A stretch of DNA of 64,000 nt from Lysobacteraceae bacterium P (GTDB taxonomy: Bacteria; Pseudomonadota; Gammaproteobacteria; Xanthomonadales; Xanthomonadaceae), in the NCBI GenBank assembly GCA_005503055.1, contig SCOX01000008.1, positions 124,001-188,000 on the forward strand. The letters are read 5' to 3'. The notes under the pieces were generated by a model that saw only the letters and a list, made by a program, of their open reading frames with translations, did not search any database and had not been told where the DNA came from. The translations under genes and the position numbers were made by a program. Below, piece by piece: positions 41,042 to 49,668 of this stretch. The stretch's first letter is position 1. Each line of letters opens with the position of its first letter.

Positions 41042-41551
41042 ATGCCGCTGCACGATTTGTTGAACCGCGCACGTGTCGCCATCCTCGATGGACACGCGAT
41101 AGAGGCGAGCGCCGCCGATGAGGCCGTCGCCTCGACGGCCACGCGCGTGCTCGCTGCGGCGGCGTGGTTGCTGGCGGACGACTCCGACGGCGTCGCCATC
41201 GCGCTCGCATTGCGCGAACGCGAGGCGCGCGCCAGCACGGCACTCGGATTCGGCGTCGCGATTCCCCACGCACGCGTCGCCGATCTAGACGAGTGCCGGG
41301 CGGCGTTCCTGCGCTTGGAGCATCCGGTGGACTTCGGCGCCGCAGATGGCAGGCCGGTCGACCTGGTGCTCGCGCTGCTGGTTCCCGAGCACGACATCGA
41401 TGGGCAGTTGCGGCGGTTGGCGGAGATCACCGAACGGTTCGCCGACGCCGATTACCGCGACGCATTGCGCGAGGCGCGCGATGCCAGCCAGTTGCGGAGG
41501 CTGCTGTCCGGTCCCGCTCCCGGTCCCGATTTCCTTCCCTGCGCCGCCTGA
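41042..41551 (+). CDS. ptsN: Nitrogen PTS EIIA component PtsN
   Basis: The protein has 169 residues. The phosphorylated histidine is probably H76 in [12 protein letters not shown], as in PtsN (EIIA-Ntr) proteins. [14 protein letters not shown] is also family-typical. It receives phosphate through a PTS chain and regulates nitrogen, potassium and envelope responses in other bacteria. hprK follows after 8 bp, and HPr and EI lie at 44934 and 45211, so the chain is nearby. Confidence 0.93.
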   Translation: MPLHDLLNRARVAILDGHAIEASAADEAVASTATRVLAAAAWLLADDSDGVAIALALREREARASTALGFGVAIPHARVADLDECRAAFLRLEHPVDFGAADGRPVDLVLALLVPEHDIDGQLRRLAEITERFADADYRDALREARDASQLRRLLSGPAPGPDFLPCAA

Positions 41552-41559
41552 GGGCCCGG

Positions 41560-42510
41560 ATGAGCACCAGCATCAGCGCAGGGGAACTGTTCGAACAACA
41601 ACGCGATCGTCTCGGCCTGCGCTGGCTAGCCGGGCAGAAGGGCGACCGCCGCATCCTCGAATCGGTCAACACGGTCGCGCGCCGTCCGTCGCTGGCCGGC
41701 TATCTCAACGCGATCTATCCGAACAAAGTGCAGATCCTCGGCACCGAGGAACTGTCCTGGCTCGATGCGCTGGAGCCGCGCCTGCGTTGGGAAACGATCG
41801 AGAAGATCATGCAGTTCCGCCCGCTGGCGCTGGTCATCAGCAAGGACCAGACCTGCCCGGAGGATCTGCGCATCGCCGCGGAGGAAAGTCACACGCCGCT
41901 GTGGGTGTCGCCGCGTCGCGGGCATGAACTGCTCAATCACCTGCAATACCACCTCGCGCGCACCCTCGCGCCGCGCGTGACGCTGCATGGGGTCTTCATG
42001 GAGATCTACTCCATCGGCGTGCTCATCACCGGCGAGTCCGGTTCGGGCAAGAGCGAGCTCGCGCTGGAGCTGGTCACGCGCGGCCACCGGCTCGTTGCCG
42101 ACGACGCGCCGGAGTTCACCCAGATCGCACCCGATGTGCTCGACGGCACCTGCCCGGAAATGCTCCAGGACCTGCTCGAAGTGCGCGGCCTGGGCGTGCT
42201 CAACATCCGCCAGATGTTCGGCGACACCGCGGTGAAGAACAACAAGTACCTGCGCTTGATCGTGCACCTGGCCAAGCCGATGACCGAACCCAAGCCGATG
42301 GGCATGGAGCGCCTCACCGGCGACAGCGGCATGCGCCGTGTGCTCGACCTGGACGTGCCCATGATCACCCTGCCCGTGATGCCCGGCCGCAACCTGGCCG
42401 TGCTGACCGAAGCGGCAACGCGCCTGCACAGCCTGCGCATGAAGGGCCTGGATCCGGCTGCGGCATTCATCGCGCGCCACAGCAACTTCCTCGAACGCGG
42501 CGATTCCTGA
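41560..42510 (+). CDS. hprK: HPr kinase/phosphorylase HprK
   Basis: The protein has 316 residues from ATG 41560. The Walker A loop [14 protein letters not shown] is at about 158-165. The HprK signature follows with LRGLG-like [16 protein letters not shown]. It phosphorylates HPr at Ser46 using ATP and can reverse this. The HPr at 44934 has the required Ser46. In proteobacteria this controls the PTS chain rather than sugar import. It sits between ptsN and rapZ. Confidence 0.95.
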   Translation: MSTSISAGELFEQQRDRLGLRWLAGQKGDRRILESVNTVARRPSLAGYLNAIYPNKVQILGTEELSWLDALEPRLRWETIEKIMQFRPLALVISKDQTCPEDLRIAAEESHTPLWVSPRRGHELLNHLQYHLARTLAPRVTLHGVFMEIYSIGVLITGESGSGKSELALELVTRGHRLVADDAPEFTQIAPDVLDGTCPEMLQDLLEVRGLGVLNIRQMFGDTAVKNNKYLRLIVHLAKPMTEPKPMGMERLTGDSGMRRVLDLDVPMITLPVMPGRNLAVLTEAATRLHSLRMKGLDPAAAFIARHSNFLERGDS

Positions 42511-42537
42511 CCGCACACACCGACGCCCACCGCGCCC

Positions 42538-43419
42538 ATGAGCGAAACGCCCACCTCCAATCTGGTCATCGTCAGCGGCATGTCGGGCTCCGGCAAGTCC
42601 GTGGCCCTGCGCACCTTCGAGGATCTGGGTTACTTCTGCGTCGACAACCTGCCCGCCGACCTGCTCCCGCAATTCGTCGCCAGTGTGCAGCGCGCGGACG
42701 ACGGCGCGCCGGCGAAGATGGCGGTGAGCATCGACGTACGGAACCGCCATAGCGACTTGAGCAACATTCCCGAGTGGCTGTCGGCTGTCGGCGCACTGGG
42801 GCTGGACCCGCGCCTGGTGTTCTTCGACGCGGGCGACGAGACCCTGCTCAAACGCTATGCAGACACGCGCCGGCGCCATCCGTTGAGCCACCTGGGGCTT
42901 TCGCTGGCCGATGCGATCTCGCTGGAGCGGCAGGTGCTCAAGCCGCTGCGCTCCATCGCCGACGCCGTGGTCGATACCAGCAGCTTCAACGTGCATCAAC
43001 TGCGCCGCCAGGTGCTCACCGAGTTCGGCATCGGTGGCGACACTGGCATGTCGCTGCTGTTCGAATCCTTCGCCTACCGGCGCGGCGTGCCGGCCGACGC
43101 CGATTTCGTCTTCGACGCACGCGCGCTCCCCAACCCGCACTGGGACCCGGTGCTGCGTCCGCTGTCCGGACGCGACGCCGCGATTCGGGAGTACCTGGAA
43201 TCGCAAGCCGACGTGAACCTGTTCTTCGAGCAGATCCGTCAGTTCCTCGACACCTGGCTCCCGCGCCTGCACCTGGACAGCACGCGCAGTTACGCAACCA
43301 TCGCCTTCGGTTGCACCGGAGGCCGCCATCGCTCGGTGTACCTGGCCGAGCGCTTTGCCGAGCATGCGCGCTCGCAAGGCTGGGACGAGGTCGCGGTCCA
43401 TCACCGCGAACTCGACTGA
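42538..43419 (+). CDS. rapZ: RNase adapter protein RapZ
   Basis: The protein has 293 residues. The N-terminal P-loop [16 protein letters not shown] is followed by [11 protein letters not shown]. The C-terminal domain has [17 protein letters not shown], which is highly conserved. RapZ binds small RNAs such as GlmZ and recruits RNase E to control GlmS and amino-sugar supply, at least in enterics. Its place after hprK matches the usual rpoN cluster. Confidence 0.95.
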   Translation: MSETPTSNLVIVSGMSGSGKSVALRTFEDLGYFCVDNLPADLLPQFVASVQRADDGAPAKMAVSIDVRNRHSDLSNIPEWLSAVGALGLDPRLVFFDAGDETLLKRYADTRRRHPLSHLGLSLADAISLERQVLKPLRSIADAVVDTSSFNVHQLRRQVLTEFGIGGDTGMSLLFESFAYRRGVPADADFVFDARALPNPHWDPVLRPLSGRDAAIREYLESQADVNLFFEQIRQFLDTWLPRLHLDSTRSYATIAFGCTGGRHRSVYLAERFAEHARSQGWDEVAVHHRELD

Positions 43420-43579
43420 CGCCACTGCCGCGCTTCACGCGCGCATCTTCACGGCGTCGCGACGTGACGACGCCGTTGCGGTGAACGCGTCCTGACTCTT
43501 TTCGCCGCGTCGCTCCGGCTCACGAAAATTTCGCACCACGCTTGCACAAGTCTTGCGCCGCCAAGGCTACGGTCGGGTT

Positions 43580-43595
43580 GCGCCACCAGTGGCGC
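43580..43595. promoter_or_regulatory. GC-rich hairpin in the leader of the EF-hand gene
   Basis: GCGCCAC and GTGGCGC form a 7-bp inverted repeat around a 2-base centre, 21 bp before the ATG at 43617 and just before its GCAGGAGA ribosome binding site. It could shape translation of the leader or be an operator. No trial data. Confidence 0.4.
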
Positions 43596-43616
43596 CCCAT
43601 CCCGCAGGAGAGTGCA

Positions 43617-43928
43617 ATGCGTAATTCCTCGACCCTGATGCTCGCACTGGCCTGCGCGCTTGCCGTATCGCCTGCCCTCGCGCAGCGGACGGAACCCCCT
43701 ACTCCCACCGCGCCGCCGACCGGCAGCACCACCGACACCACGCCGCGCACGCTCGCCTTCGCCGACCTCGACGTCAACGCCGACGGCAAGGTCAGCAAGG
43801 ACGAAGCCGCCGCGGATGCGCGACTGACCAGCCACTTCGCGCAGGTCGATCGCGACGGCGATGGCCAGCTGTCGCAGACCGAATTCGCCGCGGGACACGA
43901 ACGCACAGGCACGACCACCCCGCAGTGA
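43617..43928 (+). CDS. Exported EF-hand (calcium-binding) protein
   Basis: The protein has 103 residues. A signal peptide ends APALAQ-like near residue 23. A Pro/Thr-rich linker follows, then two EF-hand loops: DVNADGKVSKDE and DRDGDGQLSQTE. It should be periplasmic or secreted and bind two calcium ions. Small two-EF-hand proteins are common in Xanthomonadaceae, with unclear roles. GGAGA lies 8 bp before the ATG. The next gene is a Pro/Thr-rich lipoprotein with similar composition, 59 bp downstream. Confidence 0.82.
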   Translation: MRNSSTLMLALACALAVSPALAQRTEPPTPTAPPTGSTTDTTPRTLAFADLDVNADGKVSKDEAAADARLTSHFAQVDRDGDGQLSQTEFAAGHERTGTTTPQ

Positions 43929-43987
43929 TCCCCGTCGACGGCGAACCAGACTCGCCATCGTCGCCTTCCCCCAGAAGAGGAGTACCC

Positions 43988-44272
43988 ATGAACAACCACG
44001 GCATCCATCGACTCACTACCGCGCTGGCGCTGGTGTTGGTCACGTCCGCACTGGCACTGACTGGCTGCCAGAAGACCGAGACCCAGGCAGTCCCGGTACC
44101 GGTCGAGACGACTCCCGCACCGGAGCCCACCCCGCCGCCGCCGGAAACGACCACGCCTCCGACCGACAGCACGATGCCGCCGACGGACACCACCGCGCCG
44201 CCGACGACACCGCCGCCGGCCGAGGGTACGGAAACGCCGCCTGCGGATCAGACCACGCCGCCGCGCTCCTGA
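43988..44272 (+). CDS. Pro/Thr-rich lipoprotein of unknown function
   Basis: The protein has 94 residues from ATG 43988, with GAGGAG upstream. A lipobox LALTGC places the lipid-bearing cysteine near residue 27. Most of the rest is low complexity (ETTTPPTDSTMPPTDTTAPP), probably an extended spacer or glycosylation-prone stalk. I know no specific family. It may share the transcript of the EF-hand gene. A strong hairpin follows at 44315-44338. Confidence 0.7.
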   Translation: MNNHGIHRLTTALALVLVTSALALTGCQKTETQAVPVPVETTPAPEPTPPPPETTTPPTDSTMPPTDTTAPPTTPPPAEGTETPPADQTTPPRS

Positions 44273-44314
44273 TCGGCCATCTTCGATCGGGTCTCGCGAC
44301 GCGATCGCCCCACC

Positions 44315-44338
44315 GACGGCCCGCGCAAGCGGGCCGTC
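44315..44338 (+). terminator. Strong hairpin after the Pro/Thr-rich lipoprotein, T-poor
   Basis: GACGGCCCGC (44315-44324) pairs with GCGGGCCGTC (44329-44338) around a GCAA tetraloop. Only a weak T content follows, with TTTTG about 18 bp later. It is either an imperfect terminator or a transcript-stabilising hairpin. Confidence 0.6.
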
Positions 44339-44459
44339 TGCATGGTCCGGTTCGATTTTGTGACCGCCCTCGGCCTACCGGATCCGGAGCGCCGCGACCG
44401 GCATGCGTACGCGCAGTTTCTACTTCCGGGCCGTCACCCTGACCTGTTAAGTTGACCGC

Positions 44460-44852
44460 ATGGCCGTCGGCATCCTCCTCATCACCCACGAAGGCATCGG
44501 CAACGCGCTCGTCGCGGTGGCGGGTCGGCTGCTGAGCCAGTTACCCCTGCGCACCGAAGCGCTGGAGGTGCCGTTCGAAGGCGATCCCGACGCGTTGTTG
44601 CCGCAGGCCAGCGCCGCGCTGCGTCGCGTCGATGGCGGCGACGGCGTCCTGGTCCTGACCGATCTGTACGGCGCCACCCCCAGCAACCTGGCCGCCAAGG
44701 TCGCCCGGCTCGGCACGCCGGTGCGCCGCGTGTCGGCGGTGAGCCTGCCGATGCTGCTGCGCGTGATGAACTACGCGGACCTGGGTTTGGATGAACTGCC
44801 GGCGGTGGCCGCCGCTGGCGCGCGCAATGGCGTGATCGTGGATGAAGCGTGA
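44460..44852 (+). CDS. PTS EIIA component, mannose/fructose family
   Basis: The protein has 130 residues. The phosphorylated histidine is H10 in GILLITHEGIGNAL. The LTDLYGATPSNLAAKVA segment matches EIIA-Man domains. No EIIB, EIIC or EIID genes follow, so it likely serves as a signalling protein that takes phosphate from HPr. It lies upstream of HPr and EI in the same direction. The HPr ATG lies 81 bp after its stop. Confidence 0.9.
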   Translation: MAVGILLITHEGIGNALVAVAGRLLSQLPLRTEALEVPFEGDPDALLPQASAALRRVDGGDGVLVLTDLYGATPSNLAAKVARLGTPVRRVSAVSLPMLLRVMNYADLGLDELPAVAAAGARNGVIVDEA

Positions 44853-44933
44853 GCCCGGCGGGGCCCGAAGTGGATAGAGCATGAGTGGAGTAATGGACAA
44901 ACGGGTTTGGCATCCGACCCGAAGGACGCGGCG

Positions 44934-45203
44934 ATGATCGAGCATGACCTGACAGTCTCAAACCGGCTCGGCCTGCACGCGCGGGCCACGGCCAAGCTCG
45001 TGCAGACGCTGTCGGCCTATCGCAGCAGCGCCACCCTCACCGCGAAAGGCCGCGAAGTGAATGCCAAGAGCATCATGGGCGTGATGTTGCTCGCCGCGGG
45101 CCAGGGCACGCAGGTGAAGTTGCGCGTGGAAGGCGACGACGAAGACCAGGCCGCTGCGGCCGTGGTGTCGCTGTTCGAACGCCGTTTCGACGAAGACAGC
45201 TGA
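44934..45203 (+). CDS. ptsH: Phosphocarrier protein HPr
   Basis: The protein has 89 residues from ATG 44934, with AAGGA upstream. The PTS histidine is H15 in NRLGLHARATAKLVQ, and the regulatory serine is S46 in NAKSIMGVM. Having both sites fits the presence of HprK and EI. It transfers phosphate from EI to EIIA partners. The longer frame from 44907 overlaps the leader and is not used. Cytoplasmic. Confidence 0.95.
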   Translation: MIEHDLTVSNRLGLHARATAKLVQTLSAYRSSATLTAKGREVNAKSIMGVMLLAAGQGTQVKLRVEGDDEDQAAAAVVSLFERRFDEDS

Positions 45204-45210
45204 GGCGCGG

Positions 45211-46938
45211 ATGAGGCAGGAGTTCACCGGACATGGCGCGTCGCGCGGAAGCGCACTCGGCCGCGCCCGTGTTCGCCTGCCCCATGCGCTGGAGGTCGTC
45301 GAGGAACATATCCCCGCCAAGCGCGTCGAGGGCGAGATCGCACGCCTGCACGCCGCGATCGCCACCGTGCGCGAGGAGATGTTCGCCCTGCGCGAGCGCC
45401 TGCATGGCGCGCTCGCGCACGAGGTCGGCGAGTTCCTAGACCTGCACAGCCTGCTGCTCGACGATCCCGAGCTGCTGCAGGGCCTGGACGAACTGATCCG
45501 CACCGGTCGGTATTCGGCCGATTACGCGCTGCGCCTGCAACGCGACCGCATCGCCTCCGTCTTCCAGAACATGGACGACGCCTATTTCCGCAGCCGCGTG
45601 GACGACATCGACCAGGTGATCGGTCGCGTCCACGCCGCGCTGCACCGCCACGATCCGGGAATGCTCGGCGTGGCAGGCGAGATCCTCGTCACCGACAACA
45701 TCGCCCCGGCCGAGATCGCACAACTGCAGACGCAGGGCGTGATGGCGATCGTCACCACCACCGGCAGCGTGCTCTCGCACAGCGCGATCCTCGCGCGCAG
45801 CCTGCATCTTCCGTTGATCGTCGGCGCCGAGAAGGCGCTGCAGAAGATCAACGACGGCGACGTGCTCGCAGTCGACGGAGCCAGCGGCCGCGTCATCCTC
45901 GAACCCGATGCGGGCGATCTGCGCGCCCACCGCGGCCGCGTGCGCGAACTGGCGCGCGAGCGCAAGCAACTGCACCGCCTGCGCCGCGAACCGACGCGTA
46001 CGCTCGACGGCGTCGACATCAAGCTCTACGCCAACGCCGAATCGCGAGAGGACGTGGCCGAAGCGCACGCGCTCGGTGCGGCGGGCGTGGGTCTGTACCG
46101 CACCGAATTCCTCTTCCTGCAACGCAACGAGTTGCCTGACGAGGAGGAGCAGTTCCGCGTCTATCGCGATGTCGTCCTCGGCATGACCGGTCGCGCGGTG
46201 ACGATCCGCACGCTGGACCTGGGCGCCGACAAGGCCGACCGCACGGGCCTTGCGCTGCGCGACGAGCCCAATCCGGCGCTCGGTCTGCGCGGCGTGCGCC
46301 TGTCGCTGGCGCGCACGGGCCTGCTGGAATCACAGCTGCGCGCCCTCGTGCGCGCCTCGGGCTACGGACCGCTGCGCATCCTGCTGCCCATGATCAGCTC
46401 GCGCGAGGAAGTGCGCACCGTGCGCGCCGCACTCAAGCGCGTCACCGCCGAGCTGCGCGAACAAGGCCATGAGGTCGCCGAGAACGTACCGCTCGGTGCG
46501 ATGATCGAAGTGCCCGCGGCCGCGATCGCACTGCCGACGTTCATCGGCAGCGTCGATTTCCTGTCCATCGGCACCAACGACCTGGTGCAGTACCTGCTCG
46601 CGGCGGACCGCAACAACGAGGCGCTAACCGACATCTACACGCCGCTGCATCCGGCCGTGATCCGCCTGGTCCGCAGCGTGATCCAGCTGTGCCACAAGCG
46701 CGGCAAACCGGTGGCCGTGTGCGGCGAGATGGCGGGCGATGCGCACTTCGCGCCGATGCTGCTCGCGCTGGGTCTGACCGAATTCAGCCTGCATCCGGCC
46801 ACGCTGCTGGAACTGCGCCGCACGATCCGCCATTGCGACCTTGCGCAGTTGCAGTCGCGCGCCGCGGCCCTGCTGCGGGCACGCGATCGGGCGGCGATCG
46901 AGGAATGGATCGCCGAGAACACACCGCCGGTGGGCTGA
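45211..46938 (+). CDS. ptsI: Phosphoenolpyruvate-protein phosphotransferase (Enzyme I)
   Basis: The protein has 575 residues. The N-terminal domain carries the active H190 (GSVLSHSAILARSLHLPLIV). The PEP-binding barrel follows, with VGLYRTEFLF, NDLVQYLLAADR and CGEMAGD. It takes phosphate from PEP and passes it to HPr at H15. There is no GAF domain, so it is the standard EI and not PtsP. It starts 7 bp after ptsH, so the two are an operon. Confidence 0.95.
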   Translation: MRQEFTGHGASRGSALGRARVRLPHALEVVEEHIPAKRVEGEIARLHAAIATVREEMFALRERLHGALAHEVGEFLDLHSLLLDDPELLQGLDELIRTGRYSADYALRLQRDRIASVFQNMDDAYFRSRVDDIDQVIGRVHAALHRHDPGMLGVAGEILVTDNIAPAEIAQLQTQGVMAIVTTTGSVLSHSAILARSLHLPLIVGAEKALQKINDGDVLAVDGASGRVILEPDAGDLRAHRGRVRELARERKQLHRLRREPTRTLDGVDIKLYANAESREDVAEAHALGAAGVGLYRTEFLFLQRNELPDEEEQFRVYRDVVLGMTGRAVTIRTLDLGADKADRTGLALRDEPNPALGLRGVRLSLARTGLLESQLRALVRASGYGPLRILLPMISSREEVRTVRAALKRVTAELREQGHEVAENVPLGAMIEVPAAAIALPTFIGSVDFLSIGTNDLVQYLLAADRNNEALTDIYTPLHPAVIRLVRSVIQLCHKRGKPVAVCGEMAGDAHFAPMLLALGLTEFSLHPATLLELRRTIRHCDLAQLQSRAAALLRARDRAAIEEWIAENTPPVG

Positions 46939-47239
46939 CGGCGGGAATGCCGATTCGGGATTCGGGATTCGGGAAGATGTCATCCCGCCCAGGCGGGTAT
47001 CCAGAATTCCGACGTAGTACCGCTGCATCGACGGTGACACATGCGCGTTTGATCGCCTTTCGCGGGTACGAGCGCTGAAAGGCGACCGCGCGCTCATGCG
47101 AATCCCAAATCCCAAATCTCCGCCCACAGGGGTGGGCATCCCACGCGATCGAGGCGATAATGTCTCGATGAACACCTGACCCTGTCGTGCCCTTTCGGCT
47201 CGACGCGACCACGCTTCTCACGAAGCCGGGAAGCCCCGC
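46939..47239. other. Intergenic region (about 300 bp) between ptsI and mgtE
   Basis: It contains a facing pair of GGGATTCGG arms (46951-46974 and 47099-47121). Between the arms lies a GTCATCCCGCC palindrome copy (46976-47010). An 8-bp inverted repeat also lies there: CGCCTTTC (47054-47061) / GAAAGGCG (47077-47084). No gene is seen. Confidence 0.65.
46951..47121. repeat. Facing arms of the GGGATTCGGGATT repeat between ptsI and mgtE
   Basis: The left arm is three GATTCGG units with perfect spacing (CGATTCGGGATTCGGGATTC), and the right arm is CGAATCCCAAATCCCAAATC. The arms face each other across about 125 bp that also hold a second palindrome family, so this is a composite repeat island. Confidence 0.8.
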
Positions 47240-48601
47240 ATGGCCGAAGCCGTCCGCCACGACAAGACCGCGCGTCAGTTGCGCCTGCTTTCCGACGCGC
47301 TCGACAGCGGCCGCCTGGGGCCGGTGCGTCGCCTGGTCAATACGCTCTCGCCCGCCGAGATCGGCAACCTCCTCGAATCGCTCCCGCCCGCCAAGCGCAC
47401 CATCGTCTGGGGCCTGGTCGATGCCGAGGACGACGGCGAAGTGCTGGTGCATGTCGGCGACGACGTGCGCGAAAGCCTGCTGGCCGAGATGGATCCGGAT
47501 GAAATCATCGCGGCCGTCGAAGACCTGGACATCGACGACCTCGCCGATCTGGTGGAAGACCTGCCCGACACGGTCATCGACGAAGTGCTCAAGTCGATGG
47601 ACCGCGAGAACCGCGAGCGGCTCGAGCAGGTGCTGTCGTATCCGGAGGACACCGCCGGCCGTCTGATGAATCCCGACGTGGTGACGGTGCGCACCGACAC
47701 CACCATCGATGTGGTGCTGCGCTACCTGCGCCTGCGCGGCGAATTGCCGGAACACACCGACCATCTGTACGTGGTCAGTCGCCGCCACCAGTACCTGGGC
47801 CGCATCGGACTGGCGGCGCTGCTCACCCACGAACCCGGCACGCCGATCAACAAGCTCGTCGACGATGAGCAGGCGGCGATCGACGTGGAGGAATCGGCCA
47901 ACGAGGTCGCGCGCAAGTTCTCCGACCACGACTGGCTCAGCGCGCCGGTGGTGGACGAGAACAACATCCTGCTCGGCCGCATCACCATCGACGACGTGGT
48001 GGACATCATCCGCAGCCAGGCCGAGCACCAGGCGCTGAGCGCCGCCGGCCTGGACGAGGACGAGGACCTGTTCAGCCCGGTCTGGCGCGCCATGCGGCGG
48101 CGGCTCATCTGGCTGTCGATCAACCTGGGCACGGCGTTCCTCGCCGCGAGCGTGGTGGGCGAGTTCGCCGACACCATCGACAAGCTGGTGGCGCTGGCCG
48201 TGCTGATGCCGATCGTCGCCGGCATGGGCGGCAACGCGGGCACGCAGGTACTGGCCCTGATGGTGCGCGGCCTCGCGCTCGGGCAGGTCGGCGCGGCCAA
48301 CGTGCGCACGCTGCTGTGGAAGGAAGCCCGCGTCGCCCTGCTCAACGGCCTGGTCCTGGGCACCTTGTTGGCCCTGATCGTGCTGATCTGGTTCCACAGC
48401 CTGGGGCTGTCGCTGGTCATCGGGGTCGCGCTCACCGCCAATCTGTTGTTCGCGGCGGTGGCCGGCGTGCTGGTGCCGGTGGCGATCAAGCGCGCCGGTT
48501 ACGACCCCGCGCTCGCTTCGGGCATCTTCCTGACGACCGTGACCGACGTGATGGGCTTTTTCACGTTCCTGGGCCTGGCGACCGTCATCCTGTTGCGCTG
48601 A
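47240..48601 (+). CDS. mgtE: Magnesium transporter MgtE
   Basis: The protein has 453 residues. The order is: N-terminal superhelical domain (DEIIAAVEDLDIDDLADLVEDLP), two CBS domains (about 140-265; NPDVVTVRTDTTIDVVLRYL), then about five membrane helices including PIVAGMGGNAGTQVLALMVRG, the characteristic selectivity region. It is a gated Mg2+ channel in which acidic cytosolic residues sense Mg2+. Upstream is the repeat island; the start ATG 47240 has only a weak ribosome binding site. Confidence 0.94.
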   Translation: MAEAVRHDKTARQLRLLSDALDSGRLGPVRRLVNTLSPAEIGNLLESLPPAKRTIVWGLVDAEDDGEVLVHVGDDVRESLLAEMDPDEIIAAVEDLDIDDLADLVEDLPDTVIDEVLKSMDRENRERLEQVLSYPEDTAGRLMNPDVVTVRTDTTIDVVLRYLRLRGELPEHTDHLYVVSRRHQYLGRIGLAALLTHEPGTPINKLVDDEQAAIDVEESANEVARKFSDHDWLSAPVVDENNILLGRITIDDVVDIIRSQAEHQALSAAGLDEDEDLFSPVWRAMRRRLIWLSINLGTAFLAASVVGEFADTIDKLVALAVLMPIVAGMGGNAGTQVLALMVRGLALGQVGAANVRTLLWKEARVALLNGLVLGTLLALIVLIWFHSLGLSLVIGVALTANLLFAAVAGVLVPVAIKRAGYDPALASGIFLTTVTDVMGFFTFLGLATVILLR

Positions 48602-48689
48602 GCGCGCACGACACGCTCGATCTGCGACGCACGCCATTGCGGCGCGCGGGACGAACGCGAATGATGCCGGCCGTCGCCAGGAGCTTCGC

Positions 48690-49499
48690 ATGCACTTCCG
48701 CAATCCCGTTTCCGCCCTACTCCGCCTTGCTGCCGTGGCGCTGGTCCTGATGCTCAGCGCCTGCGCGACGACCCCGCACGAAGAACCGCCCGGCCGTTTC
48801 GTCGAGCGCAGCGTGATCGTGGACGGTGCAACGCATCGCTACCAGGTGTTCGTGCCCTCGCAGAAGGCCGGCGGACGGCATCCGCCCGTGGTGCTGTTCC
48901 TGCACGGTTCGGGCGAGCGCAGCACGGACAACCAGCGTCAGGTCGAAGTCGGACTCGGCCCGCACGTTCGCGCGCACGCGGCCGACTTCCCGGCCATCGT
49001 CGTCTTTCCGCAGTCGCCGGATGGCACTTCATGGACCGGCACGCAGGCGCGCGTGGCACTGGCCGCGCTCGACGCGTCGCTGGATGAGTTCGACGGCGAC
49101 GACGACCGCATCGTGCTGACCGGCATGTCACGCGGCGGCTATGGCGTGTTCGAACTGGCCATCATGGAACCGCGGATGTTCGCCGCGCTGGTTCCGGTGT
49201 GCGGTGGCGTCACCCAGCCGCCGGGGCTGAAAGAACATCTGCAGGTGGAAAGCGTCGCGCTGGCGCCCGATCCGTTCGCCGCCGCTGCGCAGAAACTGCA
49301 GCGCCTGCCGGTGTGGGCCTTCCACGGCGCCAAGGACGACGTCGTGACGCCGGACCAGTCCCGCCACATGGTCGAAGCCCTGCGTCGGCTGGGCGGCAAC
49401 GTGCGCTACACCGAGTTCGCCGACGCCGGCCACAACGCCTGGGATGCGGCGTACGCGACGCCGGAGCTGTGGGGTTGGGCGTTCGCGCAGAGGCGGTAA
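48690..49499 (+). CDS. Alpha/beta hydrolase lipoprotein (esterase/peptidase-like)
   Basis: The protein has 269 residues. A lipobox LMLSAC gives a lipid-anchored Cys near residue 25. The alpha/beta hydrolase signature has a nucleophile serine in GMSRGGYG, an acid near KDDVVTPDQ and a histidine in DAGHNAWD. HGSGERSTDNQ forms the oxyanion strand. It resembles dienelactone-hydrolase-like, PHB-depolymerase-like secreted esterases; the substrate is unknown. Gene order shows no clear operon. Confidence 0.82.
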   Translation: MHFRNPVSALLRLAAVALVLMLSACATTPHEEPPGRFVERSVIVDGATHRYQVFVPSQKAGGRHPPVVLFLHGSGERSTDNQRQVEVGLGPHVRAHAADFPAIVVFPQSPDGTSWTGTQARVALAALDASLDEFDGDDDRIVLTGMSRGGYGVFELAIMEPRMFAALVPVCGGVTQPPGLKEHLQVESVALAPDPFAAAAQKLQRLPVWAFHGAKDDVVTPDQSRHMVEALRRLGGNVRYTEFADAGHNAWDAAYATPELWGWAFAQRR

Positions 49500-49522
49500 G
49501 CCTGTCATTCATGGAGCGCTGG

Positions 49523-49653
49523 CAGGCCACGCGGCAGCGCCGAACGCTTCGATGAGTGGGATTGCTGCCATCCATGGCGCGACGCACTTGGCTTCGGGTC
49601 GCCCGGCCCGTCCGTCCATCGACGGGCGTTCGCCAGGCCACGCGGCAGCGCCG
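49523..49653. repeat. 20-bp direct repeat flanking the 3' end of pyrB
   Basis: CAGGCCACGCGGCAGCGCCG occurs at 49523-49542 and again at 49634-49653, with start points 111 bp apart. The copies lie in the gap between the hydrolase and pyrB. Identical copies of this length are unlikely by chance in such a small region, even at high G+C. Confidence 0.75.
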
Positions 49654-49668
49654 CGTAAGCGGCCTGCC

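Noticed and set aside
46784-48703. Long minus-strand open frame opposite ptsI end and mgtE
   Set aside because: It crosses an intergenic repeat island and two real genes, and its translation is His/Asp/Arg-rich noise.
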